Source of the DNA: JAAYCU01 sp964401335
Lineage (GTDB): Bacteria > Planctomycetota > Phycisphaerae > UBA1845 > PWPN01
DNA: 64,000 nucleotides
Direction: 5' to 3'
Assembly (NCBI GenBank): GCA_964401335.1
Contig: CAYNYK010000004.1
Coordinates: 26,039-90,038 of the forward strand
In this document: positions 62,567 to 64,000 of the stretch, in pieces
Position numbering within the stretch: position 1 is the stretch's first letter
Layout: each line of letters starts with the position of its first letter
Notes under the pieces: model-generated
The model's database searches: none
Told to the model about the DNA's origin: nothing
Seen by the model: the letters and a program-made list of their open reading frames with translations, nothing else
Made by a program: the position numbers and the translations under genes

Positions 62567-63259
62567 TTATTCCGAAGCTTCCGGTAGAATCACCTCGGTG
62601 GTTACACGTACACCGCCGGGCTGGGTATCGTCCAAGTCGAAGGTGTAGACCACCAAGGCTTCACAGGGGTAATCCGCACCCTGAAGAGTAACGAAGCCGG
62701 AAGCCCAAGCCGTGATATGCGTGCCGGCGTCCTCGGAATCGAGAGGCCGGTCGGAAAAGATAATGCCGGCCTTTTTCTTGCCGGTTTCCTCATCCACAAT
62801 GGGCCGCAGGGCTTCCGAGTATACCGGAGCGCCACCGGTTGTCTTCTCCAATTTGTTCTTCTCGATAATCTCGACCAGCGCAGCGTCGCCGACGCCGATG
62901 GCGCGGCCACACCGAAAGCCATAGGTTTGGCTGGTGCTATTTCGTTCCAAACGATAATTGGGGTCCGGGTCGATATAAAACTGCTCGAATTGGATGGGAA
63001 AAGCCAGAGGCCCCTCCTGATCCGTATTTAATGGATCATAAGTTCCGAAGGTAAAAATGGCCCGATAAGGGGTGTTGTTCACAAAAGCCATCTGGATATA
63101 GGATCGTTGACCCGGAACGGTACCGCCAAGCGTTTCAGTGTTGTTAAACCAGAAATCGATGGGATTCATGGTGGATCCGCAGCCGACACCGCTAGCCGAT
63201 ATCAACAACCAAAGCCAACTCGCCCGGAAAGACACCCGACTGTTTGCTTTATGAATCAT
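62567..63259 (-). CDS. exported lipoprotein of unknown function
   Basis: 230 residues from the ATG at 63259 (AGGGAG upstream). The signal peptide ends SASGVGC. The mature part is beta-rich and contains TVPGQRSYIQMAFVNNTPYRAIFTFGTYDPLN and FRCGRAIGVGDAALVEIIEKN, ending in GGVRVTTEVILPE. No family is recognised. It is convergent with the FabZ-like gene. It may sit at the outer membrane. Confidence 0.65.
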   Translation of the reverse strand: MIHKANSRVSFRASWLWLLISASGVGCGSTMNPIDFWFNNTETLGGTVPGQRSYIQMAFVNNTPYRAIFTFGTYDPLNTDQEGPLAFPIQFEQFYIDPDPNYRLERNSTSQTYGFRCGRAIGVGDAALVEIIEKNKLEKTTGGAPVYSEALRPIVDEETGKKKAGIIFSDRPLDSEDAGTHITAWASGFVTLQGADYPCEALVVYTFDLDDTQPGGVRVTTEVILPEASE

Positions 63260-63500
63260 GGGGTTCACACTCCCTTTGCGTGTATCCTGAAATTTTAGCG
63301 GTCGCGGACAGTCCGGCAAAGCCGACCGGCTTGTACGGCGTCTCGTATTCGTCGGTCCCCGTCATTTTACAGACTCCAAGACCCGTGGAAAACGCCCCCG
63401 TTACCAGTCCTGAATGAATCGGCTGGTTTCAGGTTTGATCTTGAGCTATGCCGAGAAGAGTTGAGAGAGACAAAAGGTTCCAAAGGGTATGACTGGGTCA

Positions 63501-63899
63501 TCAGGCCTTTTCCAAGTCCGCAATCGTGGTCTGTTCGAGGAAATCGCGTAATTGCCCGATCACCGGCTTCCATTTGTCATGGAGGGCACAGGGGTTTTCG
63601 TCCGAACAGCGTGTCTTGCCGAAAGGGCAACGGCGCATGACCAGGATATCGTCGAAGGGCCTTATGACATCGATCAGTTTGATGGCGTTGCTCTTACGCC
63701 GCAAGCGGAACCCACCGCCGATGCCGCGGTTGCTGGTCAACACTCCGGCCCGTACAAGATCACGCAGAACTTTGGACAGATATTTGGCCGGGACCTTTCC
63801 GGAAACTGCAATCTCCTTGGCCAAAACCGGACGCGTATCGGAAGCACGGGCGATGGCTACCACGGCACGCAAAGCATATTCGGCGGTTTTGCTGAACAA
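63501..63899 (-). CDS. Rrf2-family iron-sulfur transcriptional regulator
   Basis: 132 residues from the TTG at 63899 (AGGGGA ribosome site, 8-base spacing); an ATG at 63926 is possible but has no good ribosome site. Rrf2 features: FSKTAEYALRAVVAIAR, VPAKYLSKVLRDLVRAGVLTSNRGIGGGF, and three Cys in RRCPFGKTRCSDENPCALHDKW (Cys91, 98, 104; spacing x6, x5) that can hold an Fe-S cluster. Members include IscR, NsrR and RirA. It likely responds to iron, NO or cluster status. A near-palindrome upstream (63966-63982) may be its own operator. Confidence 0.9.
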   Translation of the reverse strand: MFSKTAEYALRAVVAIARASDTRPVLAKEIAVSGKVPAKYLSKVLRDLVRAGVLTSNRGIGGGFRLRRKSNAIKLIDVIRPFDDILVMRRCPFGKTRCSDENPCALHDKWKPVIGQLRDFLEQTTIADLEKA

Positions 63900-63965
63900 C
63901 GCAAAGATCCCCTTCAAAAACAACAAATTGATCGATATGTCAAGATCTGGACTTTTGCAAAATCG

Positions 63966-63982
63966 AAAATCCTAGGCATTTT
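63966..63982. promoter_or_regulatory. near-palindrome upstream of the Rrf2 gene
   Basis: AAAATCCTAGGCATTTT is a palindrome apart from one extra base, 67 bases upstream of the Rrf2 start. It could be an autoregulatory operator. Confidence 0.35.
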
Positions 63983-64000
63983 ATGGGCATTTTGACGATA

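Overview
The window looks like chromosomal DNA of a Planctomycetota bacterium, possibly Phycisphaerae-like. This is inferred from several signs: many exported lipoproteins with acidic linkers, two PEP-CTERM proteins, a CPxCxYDLTGL-type zinc ribbon on a membrane protein, thrombospondin type 3 repeats, a Tat-exported Gfo/Idh/MocA oxidoreductase, an Hc1-like histone, and several families of short dispersed hairpin repeats. GC content is moderately high. It is clearly higher around 52.4-54.5 kb.

Layout. 0-8.5 kb: a plus-strand cluster of envelope genes (two coiled-coil proteins, a TPR protein with a CxxCxGxGC motif, an NPCBM protein, then two HtrA-like genes holding three protease-fold domains, of which only one keeps its triad). 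Four of these genes carry dispersed-repeat sequence between a well placed start codon and the signal peptide. 8.5-16.1 kb: yidD, a zinc-ribbon membrane protein, a small lipoprotein, a 1221-residue AsmA-like protein and a BrkB-family membrane protein. 16.2-22.6 kb: an SDR-type dehydratase/epimerase-like protein and two large carbohydrate-active proteins. 22.6-27.4 kb: a minus-strand set of an RMD1/DUF155 protein, a GCS2 carboxylate-amine ligase, a RimK-like ATP-grasp ligase and a C39-like peptidase, which together look like a small peptide or amide-forming system. 27.4-38.2 kb: exported polysaccharide-handling genes (GH114-like, three acidic-linker lipoproteins, a LamG/beta-propeller protein, GH20, an esterase-like alpha/beta hydrolase). 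38.3-44.2 kb: tRNA-Arg, a Gfo/Idh/MocA protein, and feoA-feoB-amidohydrolase behind a strong promoter with a palindrome. 44.2-50.5 kb: a metzincin-like lipoprotein, glnA behind a good sigma-54 promoter, guaA, a duplicated-domain lipoprotein and tRNA-Val. 50.5-57.6 kb: a divergent chorismate synthase homologue, a RAYT transposase with flanking inverted repeats, PEP-CTERM proteins, a kinesin-light-chain-type TPR protein and endonuclease V. 58.0-63.9 kb: pgsA-like, cupin, Gfo/Idh/MocA, ribF, a tail-less Hc1 histone, a FabZ-like dehydratase, a lipoprotein and an Rrf2 regulator.

How the genes fit together. The exported hydrolases between 17 and 38 kb suggest use of an amino-sugar polysaccharide. 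glnA, feoAB and the Rrf2 gene point to nitrogen- and iron-responsive control. The most unusual items are the C39/ATP-grasp/GCS2 operon, the chorismate synthase homologue that lacks two conserved histidines, the repeat-laden leaders of the first operon, and the hairpin repeats with compensatory changes near the RAYT gene. No CRISPR array, rRNA or prophage was seen. All functional calls rest on reading motifs by eye; no database search was run.
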